Notes under the pieces: generated by a model
The model's database searches: none
What the model saw: only the letters and a program-made list of their open reading frames with translations
What the model was told of the DNA's origin: nothing
Assembly (NCBI GenBank): GCA_026003195.1
Contig: BPGU01000003.1
Span: 248,001-312,000 of the forward strand
Direction: 5' to 3'
Length of the DNA stretch: 64,000 nucleotides
Source: Armatimonadota bacterium
GTDB lineage: Bacteria > Armatimonadota > HRBIN16
In this document: in pieces, positions 27,090 through 36,512 of the stretch
Layout: each line of letters begins with the position of its first letter
Position numbering within the stretch: the first letter of the stretch is position 1
Position numbers and translations under genes: made by a program

Positions 27090-27946
27090 GGCTTCACCAT
27101 GGTGCCCACACCGCGATCCGTGAACACTTCTATCAGAATCGCATGTGGCTGGCGTCCGTCAATGATATGTGCTCTCTGCACGCCGCCTCGCAAAGCGGTG
27201 ATACATGCTTCCAGCTTGGGCGCCATGCCGCTTTCCGCCTTGCCGTTGCGCAGCAGCTCCTCCGCCTCAGCAATGCTCATCTCCGAAATCAGCGACGCAG
27301 GGTCTTTCAGGTTGGCAAGCACCCCGGGCACGTCCGTCAGCACAATCAGCTTTTCCGCCTGCAATGCAGCAGCGATGGCTCCGGCGGCGTGGTCGGCGTT
27401 GACGTTGTAGCTCTGTCCATCCTCTCCGATAGCCACCGAGGAGATCACCGGAATGTAACCCGCTTCTGAAAGAACCTCTATCACCTCGGCGTTGACCTGC
27501 GTGACTTCGCCAACATAACCGATATCTTTGCCTTCCGGCGTGAGCTTCTTCGCCACCAGCAAGTTGCCGTCCTTACCGCTTAAGCCCACCGCTTTCCCGC
27601 CAGCGCGGTGAATCAGCGAGACAATACCTTTGTTCGTGGTGCCCGCCAGCACCATCTCCACAATCTCCATGGTCTCGGCGTCGGTGACACGCAGTCCACC
27701 TGCAAAGCGCGGCTGCAAGCCCATGCGTTGCATCACTTCGCTGACCTCTTTGCCCCCGCCGTGCACCAGAACCGGTTTGATGCCGACGGTACGCAGCAGC
27801 ACGATGTCCTGCATCACCTGCGCTTTGAGGCGCTCATCCACCATCGCCGCGCCACCATATTTGATGACGAAACACTTACCTGCGTATCGCTGCATATACG
27901 GCAGCGCCTGAACCAGCACATTTGCCTGATGAATCGCTTCCTGCAC
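27086..27946 (-). CDS. argB: Acetylglutamate kinase
   Basis: 286 residues. Phosphorylates N-acetylglutamate in arginine biosynthesis. The amino acid kinase fold is shown by F-V-I-K-Y-G-G-A-A-M near the N-terminus, V-L-V-H-G-G-G-K-E-V with the substrate-binding glycines, G-L-R-V-T-D, N-V-N-A-D-H-A-A-G-A-I-A and L-T-D-V-P-G-V-L. The start is a GTG at 27946 with GGAGGT seven bases upstream. No other arginine genes are in view, and downstream it is joined by ATGA to a membrane protein gene, an unusual partner. Confidence 0.93.
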   Translation of the reverse strand: MQEAIHQANVLVQALPYMQRYAGKCFVIKYGGAAMVDERLKAQVMQDIVLLRTVGIKPVLVHGGGKEVSEVMQRMGLQPRFAGGLRVTDAETMEIVEMVLAGTTNKGIVSLIHRAGGKAVGLSGKDGNLLVAKKLTPEGKDIGYVGEVTQVNAEVIEVLSEAGYIPVISSVAIGEDGQSYNVNADHAAGAIAAALQAEKLIVLTDVPGVLANLKDPASLISEMSIAEAEELLRNGKAESGMAPKLEACITALRGGVQRAHIIDGRQPHAILIEVFTDRGVGTMVKP

Positions 27947-28013
27947 TGTACCACCTCCATCACGCCTTCTATTGTACAGGCAGGTAGCAGGTTGTGCAAC
28001 AGATGCAAAGGCT

Positions 28014-29675
28014 CTACCGGGGAGATGCTCTCTCCACGCCCTCTCCCCAACCCATAGCTTCTCGGAAACCTTTGCCTTGCCGTTGTGGGAGGATGCGGTT
28101 GCCGGAGAGGCGCACGTTTCGGCTACTCCTCACGTATATCGCGTAGCCACCGGTGTCCAGTGTGGGGCTGTCGCAGGCGAGCTCAATGTGGTTATTGCGC
28201 AGAGTGATCCCGTCCACGCCAGCAATGAAGATAGCGGAGTTATCGGTCTGACGAATGGTGTTTGCCTCAAAGGTGACATGACGGTGAACGCCCGGCTTGG
28301 GGGGATAGGCGAAGTCTTTCAGATACGCCATCGCGCACAGCGCGCCCGGAGCCATCGCTGCCCCGTAGTTTACCCCTTCGAAGGTGCAACCGCGTACGGT
28401 GACATCGCGCGTGCCGATCGATTCGAAAAAGTGCGCCACCTCGGTCAGCACGAGAATACCTGCGCTGGTACACCCGCGGAAGCGGCAGTTCTCCATCACT
28501 GCGTCGCGCGTTTGAATCAGCATGCCCCGAGCGCGGTTGTTGCGCACCTCACAATCACTGATGCGCACACGAGGCACGCGGGTAGCGTTGCCAAACACGT
28601 CACCCTCGCGCAGGTCGGCGGGAAGTGGGGATTCAAACTCCAGCCTCTGTACACCGTCTTCCAGTAGCTCTACCCGTTTCACCGTCGCCGTGGCGTAGGG
28701 CAGCAAGTCTTCCACATGCGAAATCTCCATCACATCGCCCGGGTCCGGAGAGTCCACCATCTTCAGGTTATGGCGCGCTTGCACGGTATGTCTGTCTATC
28801 TTGCGTAACAGCGAGAGGTACAGTCCAGATTTGATGTTCACACCATCATCGCCCATGCCCTCAAACAGACATTCGGTCATACGGATAGTCCCTTTGCATC
28901 CCCCAAAGTGTGTGGCGTCGGCGGTGGTGGACATCATGCGTCCCGAGCCGGGGCGCGGAACGACCCGAAAGCGCTGCATGGTGACATTCGTACACACCTG
29001 CGCTACCCATGCCATGCCCGGTATGGTGTACACTGTCACATCTCGCACATTCACATCCTGACAGCGTGCGCACACAAAGGCGTTGTAGCTGTAAACCTGG
29101 TGGCGCAATACCACGAGCACACCCGGTTTCACCCGGGCAGCGTTATTCAGGTAAACGCGCAATACTTGCGGACGCAGCAACTCGGTGCGCACAACAGTGT
29201 GGTACTCGTCCAGTCCGTGGCGCATGGGCAGGCGAGTCTGGGCATCGTAGTCCATGTATGCTTCTACCTTCTCGCCGCCCTGGACGGGGTAATCGGAGAA
29301 TACTTCTACGTCAAAATGGTTGTCTCCCGTGGCAAGCACCTTGCCCTGTGAGAAGGGGGGACGGGCACAATCCACAACCAGGTTGGTCAACGTCAAATCA
29401 TTACACTTCTCAAACCAGAAAAGTCCCGTAATGCCATGTACCATCAGCACGGAGCCTTTGCCATCTACCGTGAGACCGTTGGTTCCGCTTACCGGGAAGA
29501 GCACCCACTGGTTGCGTAGATTACTTCCTGCGTGCACGTCGTATCGTCCTTTGGGGAAAACCAGTACCGCAGAGGCATGCCGTTTGCACTCCTCCAGTGC
29601 AGCGAGAATAGCCTGTGTATCGTCTTTGCCGTCGTCTGGAACGGCTCCGAAATCTGTAACCCGTATCTCCTTCAT
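28014..29675 (-). CDS. Right-handed beta-helix protein, GH110-like (alpha-1,3-galactosidase-like)
   Basis: 553 residues. Opens with I-R-V-T-D-F-G-A-V-P-D-D-G-K-D-D-T, the entry of pectate-lyase-3 type beta-helices, then repeats of short strands with Asn/Cys ladders. The middle segment S-T-T-A-D-A-T-H-F, then C-L-F-E-G-M-G-D-D-G-V-N, resembles the active-site stretch of GH110 alpha-1,3-galactosidases, where these acidic residues are thought to be catalytic. No signal peptide is evident. CGAGGAG lies upstream of the ATG. Assignment to GH110 is from remembered motifs and would need a profile search; a related polysaccharide lyase or epimerase is the alternative. Confidence 0.65.
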   Translation of the reverse strand: MKEIRVTDFGAVPDDGKDDTQAILAALEECKRHASAVLVFPKGRYDVHAGSNLRNQWVLFPVSGTNGLTVDGKGSVLMVHGITGLFWFEKCNDLTLTNLVVDCARPPFSQGKVLATGDNHFDVEVFSDYPVQGGEKVEAYMDYDAQTRLPMRHGLDEYHTVVRTELLRPQVLRVYLNNAARVKPGVLVVLRHQVYSYNAFVCARCQDVNVRDVTVYTIPGMAWVAQVCTNVTMQRFRVVPRPGSGRMMSTTADATHFGGCKGTIRMTECLFEGMGDDGVNIKSGLYLSLLRKIDRHTVQARHNLKMVDSPDPGDVMEISHVEDLLPYATATVKRVELLEDGVQRLEFESPLPADLREGDVFGNATRVPRVRISDCEVRNNRARGMLIQTRDAVMENCRFRGCTSAGILVLTEVAHFFESIGTRDVTVRGCTFEGVNYGAAMAPGALCAMAYLKDFAYPPKPGVHRHVTFEANTIRQTDNSAIFIAGVDGITLRNNHIELACDSPTLDTGGYAIYVRSSRNVRLSGNRILPQRQGKGFREAMGWGEGVERASPR

Positions 29676-29858
29676 GACCGTTCTCCTCGGAAGGAGGTTA
29701 TTCGAAACGTTTTTTCAAGTCAGCAAACCCCACCGGCGCAACACATCGACAACCGTAGGCTTTGGCTGTTGCCACAGCCATTCCACCTGGAGCCAGAACC
29801 CGTGCAGAACCCGGCTGTGGTACACTCCCTGCGCCAAAGGGACGGCTCTGCAGGAGGC

Positions 29859-30842
29859 TCACCCTCCCTGCGGCAGCACATACGAGGGTATCTCAACGCT
29901 CTCCAGCCGTGCGCCCATCTTGGTGACCACCTGTGCGGCGGTATATGCCGCCAGCCTGCCTGCCACGTCCAGTGAAAAACCCGCACACATCCCGTACAAC
30001 AGCCCCGCCGCGTACATGTCGCCTGCGCCGGTGGCATCCACTGCCTGCACGCGGAACGCTGGGATCTCGTACACCGTGCTTCCCTGCCGAATCAGCGCGC
30101 CGCGACTGTCCATCGTCACCACCGCCACGTCGCAATAATCCGCCAGCAGGCGCGCCGCGTGGTGGGGGTTGTCGGCGCCGCTGAGCTCCTGCGCTTCGGC
30201 AGCGTTGCCGATAAGCACGTCCACATGCTGTTCCAGCAACCGCTGGAAGTCGGGCTTGTGGCGGCGCACACAGAAGAGGTCGGACAGGCTGAACGCCACA
30301 CGCACCCCCGCTTTATTCGCTTCTCGCATCGCGTGCAGCACCGCTTGCTTCTGGGACTCGGTATCCCAGAGGTAACCTGTGATATATAGATAGCGGCTCT
30401 GGCGCAGGTCGTCGATATTCACCTCGTCCGGGCGCAGTTGCTGGCTCGCGCCCAGATAAGTGCACATGGTACGCTGCGCATCAGGGGTGAGCAGGATGAA
30501 GGAGACCCCTGTGCTCCCCTCACCGATGGCGAGGTTGGGCTTCACTCCTTTCTCGCTGAGGCTGTACCGGTACAGCGCGCCGTGTTCGTCGTCTGCTACT
30601 TTGCTGGTATAACACGCCCTGCCGCCCAGCAACGCCACACCAATCATCGTATTCGCACCCGAACCACCCGCTTCGGAGTGCACGACTCTCTCGGCAAGGT
30701 GTTCTATCAGAAAACGGCGCTGCATATCGTCTATCAGGAACATACCGCCCTTCTGCAAACCCAGTTCCCGGATAATGGTTTCGTCGACCTTCGCCTGCAC
30801 ATCTACCAGCGCGTTGCACATACCGAAAACGTCAAAACCCAT
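29859..30842 (-). CDS. PfkB family kinase, adenosine kinase-like
   Basis: 327 residues. Begins G-F-D-V-F-G-M-C-N-A-L-V-D-V, as in adenosine kinase-type PfkB proteins, with the first PfkB signature G-G-S-G-A-N-T and the C-terminal D-A-T-G-A-G-D-M-Y-A-A-G whose final Asp is the catalytic base. The start at ATG 30842 has GAGGTGG upstream. In bacteria this subgroup is often labelled adenosine kinase but also includes kinases for ribose-type sugars; the substrate is not certain. It stands alone between a GH110-like gene and a divergent Uma2 gene. Confidence 0.85.
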   Translation of the reverse strand: MGFDVFGMCNALVDVQAKVDETIIRELGLQKGGMFLIDDMQRRFLIEHLAERVVHSEAGGSGANTMIGVALLGGRACYTSKVADDEHGALYRYSLSEKGVKPNLAIGEGSTGVSFILLTPDAQRTMCTYLGASQQLRPDEVNIDDLRQSRYLYITGYLWDTESQKQAVLHAMREANKAGVRVAFSLSDLFCVRRHKPDFQRLLEQHVDVLIGNAAEAQELSGADNPHHAARLLADYCDVAVVTMDSRGALIRQGSTVYEIPAFRVQAVDATGAGDMYAAGLLYGMCAGFSLDVAGRLAAYTAAQVVTKMGARLESVEIPSYVLPQGG

Positions 30843-31056
30843 TCTCCACCTCGCTACAAAATAGTGGCGGGAATTGTGTGCTTTCTCGCTCTACCATAAT
30901 ACTCGGCAGTAGAAGCGACTTTATGTTATACCTGCCCCTGTCCGTTACCTGCTAAGGTTGCATCCCGTGAGTTACATGCTCACGCTCATCCGTTTCCTTC
31001 CCTCGTGGCTGGCAGGATGGGGTGCAGCGATAGCGCAAACGGTGCTGAGCGTACGC

Positions 31057-31062
31057 TATAAT
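31057..31062 (+). promoter_or_regulatory. Consensus -10 of the Uma2 gene
   Basis: TATAAT at 31057-31062, with no good -35 seventeen bases upstream. The predicted start point gives a leader of only about 13 nt. Confidence 0.5.
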
Positions 31063-31081
31063 AGAGGCAGAGGTGATGGCG

Positions 31082-31825
31082 ATGGCAATCGTTCAGACAA
31101 AACCGGAGGTGCATTACCCGGAGTCGGACGGTAAACCGATGGCAGAGCCTCCCGAACATCTAGAAGTGATGCTGGCTTTGATCGCTACCCTGCAGGCGTA
31201 TTTTGCGCACAGGCAGGATGTGTATGTGGCAGGCAACCAGTTCCTATACTGGATCGAGGGCAATCCAAGGCAGCGTGTGGCTCCGGATGTGTACGTGGCA
31301 TTCGGTGTGCCCAGGCGTCCCTGGCGCGCCATATGGAAGGTGTGGGAGGTGGGCAAAGCGCCTGATGTGATTATCGAGCTCACCTCGCCTTCTACGGCGG
31401 CGGAGGACCTGGGGCGAAAGTACCAACTCTATCAACGGCTGGGAGTGGGTGAATACTTGCTGATAGACGTGAAGCACGAGTACTTGAAGGAACCGCTGAA
31501 CCTGTATCGTCTGACAAACGGAGAGTATCAGCGTGTTCCGAACGAGCGTCCGTCTCCTGAAGAATGGCGCGTGCATAGCCAGTTGCTGGGTTTGACCTTC
31601 GTACTGATGCCCGGCGAAGGCAGGTATGATCTGCGTCTGTGGGAACCCCAAAAGGGGCGATGGCTGCCAAACCCCTTTGAGGCGGCGGAGCGATATGAGC
31701 TGGCACAACAGCAGCTGCACGATATGGAAAGGCGTTTTGCGCAAGAAGCTGAAGCGCGTGCCCAACTGGAACGGCGTGTGCGTGAGCTGGAAGAGGAGCT
31801 GCGCCGTCTCAAAGAGGGGAGGTAG
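31082..31825 (+). CDS. Uma2 family endonuclease-like protein (DUF820) with coiled-coil tail
   Basis: 247 residues. Uma2 proteins have a PD-(D/E)xK nuclease fold; here V-A-P-D-V-Y-V followed by D-V-I-I-E-L-T-S-P-S-T and Y-L-L-I-D supply the acidic residues. The stretch K-Y-Q-L-Y-Q-R-L-G-V-G-E-Y is a family hallmark. The last ~50 residues form a charged coiled coil with heptads (R-V-R-E-L-E-E-E-L-R-R-L-K). Start at ATG 31082 has GAGG eight bases upstream. These genes are abundant in Armatimonadota, Cyanobacteria and Deinococcota; the cell role is not known. Confidence 0.85.
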   Translation: MAIVQTKPEVHYPESDGKPMAEPPEHLEVMLALIATLQAYFAHRQDVYVAGNQFLYWIEGNPRQRVAPDVYVAFGVPRRPWRAIWKVWEVGKAPDVIIELTSPSTAAEDLGRKYQLYQRLGVGEYLLIDVKHEYLKEPLNLYRLTNGEYQRVPNERPSPEEWRVHSQLLGLTFVLMPGEGRYDLRLWEPQKGRWLPNPFEAAERYELAQQQLHDMERRFAQEAEARAQLERRVRELEEELRRLKEGR

Positions 31826-31826
31826 C

Positions 31827-32561
31827 CTACTGCAATCGCGCGAAAATGGCTTTCGCGATGCGCTTGAGGGCGGGAGGTACGTGCACCACGCTGAGGCGGT
31901 CGTACACAAAGTGCAACAGCAACAGGTAACGGTTGCGCCAGCGGTCGGCAGAGGTGTTCTGCGCCACCTTCTGCCCGAAGGTGATGGAATGCACAAAGCC
32001 CACATGGCGAAAACGGTGTGAGCGGTAGATACACTCTCGCGCCACCCGCCGGGGACCCGCCCAGCGGATGGTGTCGTGCATCAGCAGGTAGCCCCCTTCC
32101 AGCAGCTGGGGAAACCAGAGGTCAAAATCCTGACGCACCATCTCGTAGCGGTGGTCGCCGTCGATGAAGAGAAGCTCCACCGGCTGGCTGAAGCGCGCCG
32201 CTGCCTCTGCGGAGGTTGCCACCACAGGCGTGACTACCTCTTCCACCTTCGCACGGCGCAGGTTCGCGAGGAACTCCTCGTATGTCCACACTGGCTGAGC
32301 ACCTTGCCGATGTTCTGCCGAGCCGGTGTGCGGATCAATCGCCACCACCTTCGTGCCCGCGCCTGCCAGACTCCCCTTCGCCAGCCATATCGTGGACTTG
32401 CCCTTGAAGGAGCCGATTTCCACAATGACGCCCTTGCCGGTGCAAGCCCGCGCCAGCCGGTAGAGCAATTCCCCCTCTTCGACGGTGAGCCAGCCCTCTA
32501 CGCTTTCCGTGAGCGCCAGCAGCTCCTGCCGAACGTCTGGTGATACAGGCGGAAGGTTCAC
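31827..32561 (-). CDS. Class I SAM-dependent methyltransferase (Methyltransf_24 type)
   Basis: 244 residues. The SAM-binding loop is V-I-V-E-I-G-S-F-K-G-K-S-T, then V-V-A-I-D-P-H-T for motif II, and E-L-L-F-I-D-G-D-H-R-Y for motif III, all typical of the CmcI/Methyltransf_24 group, which methylate sugars, antibiotics or surface polymers. The start is a GTG at 32561 overlapping the stop of the upstream esterase gene (GTGA), so the two form an operon. Acceptor unknown. Confidence 0.85.
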   Translation of the reverse strand: MNLPPVSPDVRQELLALTESVEGWLTVEEGELLYRLARACTGKGVIVEIGSFKGKSTIWLAKGSLAGAGTKVVAIDPHTGSAEHRQGAQPVWTYEEFLANLRRAKVEEVVTPVVATSAEAAARFSQPVELLFIDGDHRYEMVRQDFDLWFPQLLEGGYLLMHDTIRWAGPRRVARECIYRSHRFRHVGFVHSITFGQKVAQNTSADRWRNRYLLLLHFVYDRLSVVHVPPALKRIAKAIFARLQ

Positions 32562-33295
32562 TCTCCCATCGCTTCCATCATGAAGGGTAACACCTGCTGG
32601 ATATGCTCATCCCAGTAGTCCCACGTGTGCGCGCCCGGAAACTCGTGGTAGACATGCGGGATACCCAGCGATTGCAAATGTGTATGGAAGGCACGGTTAT
32701 CTTCAATCAGAAAGTCGTCCACGCCACAGTCCAGCCACAGTTTGGGCAGTTGCGCCCTGTCTACCTTCTGTATCAGCGCAAAAAGGTCCTTGTCGGAGCC
32801 TTCGGGATTCTCGCCGAAGATGCGCTTGAAGTCGGGAGGCATCTCGTCCGTTATCGGTTTGTGTCCGATGGCAACTGCGCCCGACAGGCTGGCGGCAGCA
32901 ACGAAACTCTCGGGATAATGCAGGGCGAGGCTCATCGCGCCGTAACCACCCATGGAGAGCCCTGCGATGGCACGATGCTGGCGATCTCGCGCGGCAGGAA
33001 AAAGCCTCTCCGTTTGCCCTATCACGTCCTTCATGATATGGTCTTCATACGCCTCGCCGTTTACCCCGTTGGTGTACCAACCCCTGCCTCCGTCGGGCAT
33101 GACCACGATCAATGGCAAATCGCGCACATACCACTCGATGCGACTGCGCCGGAGCCAGATAGAAGCGTCGTCGGATAAACCATGCAGCAGGTAAAGCACC
33201 GGAAACGGTCCCTCGCCCTCGTCCGGCAACACCACAACCATTTCCGATGCTTTCCCCAACGACTGGCTGAAGAACCGCACTGTACACAGAGCCAT
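32558..33295 (-). CDS. Alpha/beta-hydrolase esterase (esterase D / EstA-like family)
   Basis: 245 residues. Putative esterase with the nucleophile elbow G-L-S-M-G-G-Y-G-A, an oxyanion-region Y-L-L-H-G-L-S, and the late His in G-A-H-T-W-D-Y-W, with a likely Asp in the D-D-F-L region. Such enzymes hydrolyse short acyl esters, including acetyl groups on sugars, or S-formylglutathione. The ATG at 33295 has GAGGAGG eleven bases upstream; the longer open frame upstream is not protein-like. It overlaps the following methyltransferase gene (GTGA). No signal peptide, so cytoplasmic. Confidence 0.85.
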   Translation of the reverse strand: MALCTVRFFSQSLGKASEMVVVLPDEGEGPFPVLYLLHGLSDDASIWLRRSRIEWYVRDLPLIVVMPDGGRGWYTNGVNGEAYEDHIMKDVIGQTERLFPAARDRQHRAIAGLSMGGYGAMSLALHYPESFVAAASLSGAVAIGHKPITDEMPPDFKRIFGENPEGSDKDLFALIQKVDRAQLPKLWLDCGVDDFLIEDNRAFHTHLQSLGIPHVYHEFPGAHTWDYWDEHIQQVLPFMMEAMGE

Positions 33296-33411
33296 GCAAC
33301 CAGACCTCCTCAATACTTTCCTGAGAGCATCGCCCAAAATCATCAGCGCGGAGGATGCTCCCTTACGGTTCCTTTTCACTTGCGCCCCAGGCATATCCTG
33401 CCATCTACAGT

Positions 33412-33440
33412 TTGACGTCCCGCGCCGCACAGGTTATAAT
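33412..33440 (+). promoter_or_regulatory. Consensus sigma-70 promoter of purM
   Basis: TTGACG (33412-33417), 17 bases, TATAAT (33435-33440). The purM ATG is 33 bases downstream of the -10. Confidence 0.85.
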
Positions 33441-33473
33441 GTGCCCGTAGCCATTTGCAGGGAGGCGAGACAG

Positions 33474-34511
33474 ATGCCAGAGGAACCAGTAACCTACCGA
33501 CAGGCAGGAGTGGATATCGACGCCGCCCAGACCGCTTTGCTGCGCATGAAAGATCTGATACGTGCCACCCAGACGCCGGAGGTGCTAGCGGACGTGGGCG
33601 CGTTCGGCGGGATGTTCCAGCTGGACCTCAGCCGTTACCGACAGCCGGTGCTGGTCTCCAGTATTGACGGCGTGGGCACCAAGCTGAAGGTGGCGATGAT
33701 GATGGGGCGCCATGATACCGTTGGGCACGACCTGGTGAACCACTGCGTGAACGACATCCTGGTGCAGGGAGCGCAGCCTCTCTTCTTCCTGGATTATTTC
33801 GCTACTGGCAAGCTGCAACCGGAAGTGCTGGTAGAAGTGGTGAAGGGGTTGTCGGAGGCGTGTCAGGAAGCGGGTTGTGCGCTGCTGGGTGGTGAGACCG
33901 CCGAGATGCCCGGCATGTACGCAGAGGGCGATTACGACCTCGCCGGAACGATTGTGGGCATTGTGGAGCGGGATGCGATTATCGACGGCAGTCGTGTGGA
34001 ACCCGGCGATGCGGTGATTGGGTTGGCTTCGAACGGCTTGCACACGAACGGCTACTCCCTGGCGCGCTATGTGCTGTTTGAACGGGCGGGGATGCGTGTG
34101 GACAGCTACGTGCCGGAGCTGGGCACCTCTCTGGGCGAGGAGCTGCTGCGCCCGCATCGATGTTATTTGCGTCCCATCATGGCGGCGTTGCAGCAGTTTG
34201 ACATCCACGCGATGGCACACATCACCGGCGGTGGCTTTTACGACAATATCCCGCGCGTTTTGCCCAGTGACTGTCGGGTGATTATCGACCGCCGCTCGTG
34301 GGAGGTGCCGTTCATCTTCCGGTTGATACAGGAAAAGGGCAATGTGCCCGACCCGGAGATGTTTCGCACGTTCAACATGGGCATCGGCATGGTGGTGATT
34401 GTGCCGCGCGAGCAGAGCTTGGCTCTGGTGGAGTTTCTGCAGATGCAGGGCGAAGGCGCTATGCTCATCGGTGAGGTGCAACGGGGCGGTCACGACGTGC
34501 AGGTGATGTAG
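33474..34511 (+). CDS. purM: Phosphoribosylformylglycinamidine cyclo-ligase
   Basis: 345 residues, the standard size. Fifth step of purine synthesis, closing the imidazole ring with ATP to give AIR. Family landmarks: T-Y-R-Q-A-G-V-D-I-D-A at the N-terminus, G-F-G-G-M-F-type loop (here A-F-G-G-M-F), S-S-I-D-G-V-G-T-K-L-K, N-H-C-V-N-D-I-L-V-Q-G-A, L-L-G-G-E-T-A-E-M-P and I-T-G-G-G-F-Y-D-N-I-P-R. The ATG at 33474 has GGGAGG eight bases upstream and sits just after a strong promoter; open frame before it is untranslated. No other purine genes are adjacent. Confidence 0.95.
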   Translation: MPEEPVTYRQAGVDIDAAQTALLRMKDLIRATQTPEVLADVGAFGGMFQLDLSRYRQPVLVSSIDGVGTKLKVAMMMGRHDTVGHDLVNHCVNDILVQGAQPLFFLDYFATGKLQPEVLVEVVKGLSEACQEAGCALLGGETAEMPGMYAEGDYDLAGTIVGIVERDAIIDGSRVEPGDAVIGLASNGLHTNGYSLARYVLFERAGMRVDSYVPELGTSLGEELLRPHRCYLRPIMAALQQFDIHAMAHITGGGFYDNIPRVLPSDCRVIIDRRSWEVPFIFRLIQEKGNVPDPEMFRTFNMGIGMVVIVPREQSLALVEFLQMQGEGAMLIGEVQRGGHDVQVM

Positions 34512-34569
34512 TCACTGCTGTGGCTGCGAATAGTCCACGCGTACCTCGTAGCAGGCGTGCGAAGAAGGA

Positions 34570-35493
34570 TTACTCACTCTCCTCCTGCTTGCCCAGGTCT
34601 TCCGGTGGGATGGAACGACCGACCAGTCCCGCCAGAGCGATAATGGTCAGCAGGTAGGGTAGGGAAAGCAACACCTCCGAAGGAACCCGCGTACCGAACA
34701 GCGTTTCGCCCTGTAGCCTCTGCTGCAGGGCATCCAGAAAGCCAAAGCCCAGCGCGGCGGCGGTCGCTCCCAGCGGCGTCCACCTGCCAAAGATGACTGC
34801 TGCCAGCGCGATGAAGCCCTTGCCTGCGCTCATGCCTTCGGTGAACACATTCAGCTGGCTCAGCGAAAGGTAGGTGCCCGCCAGCGCCGCCAGTGCACCG
34901 CTCCACATCACACAGTGGTATCGGGTGGTAACGACCTGAATGCCTGCCAGTCGGCTCTTGCGTGCGCTTTCGCCTGCTGCCCGCACCCTCAGTCCCCACA
35001 TCGTATGGTAGAGCAGCCCATGCAAGGCGAAAGGCAGCACCAGCATCAACATCACGAACGGGCTTTGATGGGAGAGCAATCCTCCCAGCAAGGGCACCGG
35101 CTGCAGCCACTGCAGACCCCATTCGGGCACGCCGCTGGCACCCGGCGGTTTCTCGAAAAAGCGGCGCAGCAGGAATACTGTCAGTCCGGAGGAGAACAGA
35201 TTGACCGCCATACCGCTCACCACGTGGTCGGCACGGAACCGCTGAGTCAGCAGGGCGTGCAGAAAACCCAGCAATGCGCCTGCGGACATGCCGCACAACA
35301 CACCCAGCCAGCCGTTACCCAGTGCGACCGCCGCCGCCCAGCCCACAAACGCACCCATCAGCATCTGCCCTTCGAGACCGATGTTCACCACACCGCTGCG
35401 CTCGGACAGAATGCCCCCCATTGCCGCCAGCGCAAGGGGAGTTGCCAGACGAAGCGCACTGCGAAACAGTTCGATATCGAACACTTCGCCCAT
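34570..35493 (-). CDS. ABC transporter permease, nucleoside/simple-sugar type (second permease)
   Basis: 307 residues with about eight to ten membrane helices. The segment G-G-I-L-S-E-R-S-G-V-V-N-I-G-L-E-G-Q-M-L is the hallmark of BPD_transp_2 permeases in the COG1079 group (NupQ/YufQ type), which import nucleosides or purines with a BMP-type binding protein. Its start overlaps the stop of the upstream permease by one base. It is the last gene of a five-gene minus-strand operon. Confidence 0.88.
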   Translation of the reverse strand: MGEVFDIELFRSALRLATPLALAAMGGILSERSGVVNIGLEGQMLMGAFVGWAAAVALGNGWLGVLCGMSAGALLGFLHALLTQRFRADHVVSGMAVNLFSSGLTVFLLRRFFEKPPGASGVPEWGLQWLQPVPLLGGLLSHQSPFVMLMLVLPFALHGLLYHTMWGLRVRAAGESARKSRLAGIQVVTTRYHCVMWSGALAALAGTYLSLSQLNVFTEGMSAGKGFIALAAVIFGRWTPLGATAAALGFGFLDALQQRLQGETLFGTRVPSEVLLSLPYLLTIIALAGLVGRSIPPEDLGKQEESE

Positions 35494-36512
35494 CAGCCAG
35501 CCCTCCGCCGAAAACGCACCGCTGCCAGGAAGAAGATAATCACTGCCTGCACCACGGTGGTAATCTCACGGGGCACCGCAGGAACGGTTACCGACTGCAT
35601 GTACACCGCGCCGTTCTTCATCGCCCCGAAGACAAAGGCAGCCAGCACCGCACCCAGTGGATGGTTGTTACCCAGCAGGGCGACCGCAATCCCATCGAAA
35701 CCATAGCCGGGCGAGAACTGATCATAATAGCGATGATGTACGCCCAAAACCTCTACCGCCCCTGCCAAGCCACCTATCGCCCCGCTCAGAGCCATGCTGC
35801 CCCAGATCACGCGCGAGACCCGGACACCTGCCGCTCGTGCCGCCTCGGCGTTTGCCCCCACTGCTCGCAACTCATATCCCCACACGGTGCGCCTCAGCAG
35901 ATACCACAGTACCAGCGCGGTCGCCAGCGCGAGGAGCAATCCGACGCTGAGCCTTGTGCCTTCCACCAGCACAGGAAGCCAGGCTGAAGGCAAAGCCTCT
36001 GGAGTCTGCGGTGACATAGAACGGGGGTCTTTCCATACCTTCGTGACCAGATATTGCGTGAGATAAATCGCAATGTAGTTCATCATGATGGTTGTAATCA
36101 CTTCGTGCGCGCCACGCCACGCTTTCAAGATGCCTGGTATCCAGCCCCAGATACCGCCTACCAGTGCGCCTGCCAGTAACGCCAGCGCGATATGCAGCGG
36201 CGCAGGCAAGCCCGACACCGCAAACCCCACCCACGCCGACGCCAGCGCGCCCATGAGCAGTTGCCCCTCCACGCCGATGTTGAACTGCCCTGCCAGCAGT
36301 CCCACCGCCACTGCCAGGCCGGTAAACAGTAAGGGAGTGGCGTTCAACAGGCTTTCGGGCAACGCGCCGGGTGCGGAAACCGCTCCTTCCCACCATGCTG
36401 CCAGCGCAGGCAAGGGCGGACTGCCCGAGAGCGCAATGACCACCGCTGCCACGATAACCGCTACTCCAAACACCGCAGCGGGAAGCAACAGTGCACGCCA
36501 TGCGGTTCTCAT
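35493..36512 (-). CDS. ABC transporter permease, nucleoside/simple-sugar type (first permease)
   Basis: 339 residues, COG4603 group (NupP/YufP). Membrane helices begin at once (L-L-L-P-A-A-V-F-G-V-A-V-I-V-A). Landmarks are N-A-T-P-L-L-F-T-G-L-A-V-A, F-N-I-G-V-E-G-Q-L-L-M-G and the late E-V-L-G-V-H-H-R-Y-Y loop. It heterodimerises with the permease downstream. ATG overlaps the ATPase stop (ATGA). Confidence 0.88.
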   Translation of the reverse strand: MRTAWRALLLPAAVFGVAVIVAAVVIALSGSPPLPALAAWWEGAVSAPGALPESLLNATPLLFTGLAVAVGLLAGQFNIGVEGQLLMGALASAWVGFAVSGLPAPLHIALALLAGALVGGIWGWIPGILKAWRGAHEVITTIMMNYIAIYLTQYLVTKVWKDPRSMSPQTPEALPSAWLPVLVEGTRLSVGLLLALATALVLWYLLRRTVWGYELRAVGANAEAARAAGVRVSRVIWGSMALSGAIGGLAGAVEVLGVHHRYYDQFSPGYGFDGIAVALLGNNHPLGAVLAAFVFGAMKNGAVYMQSVTVPAVPREITTVVQAVIIFFLAAVRFRRRAG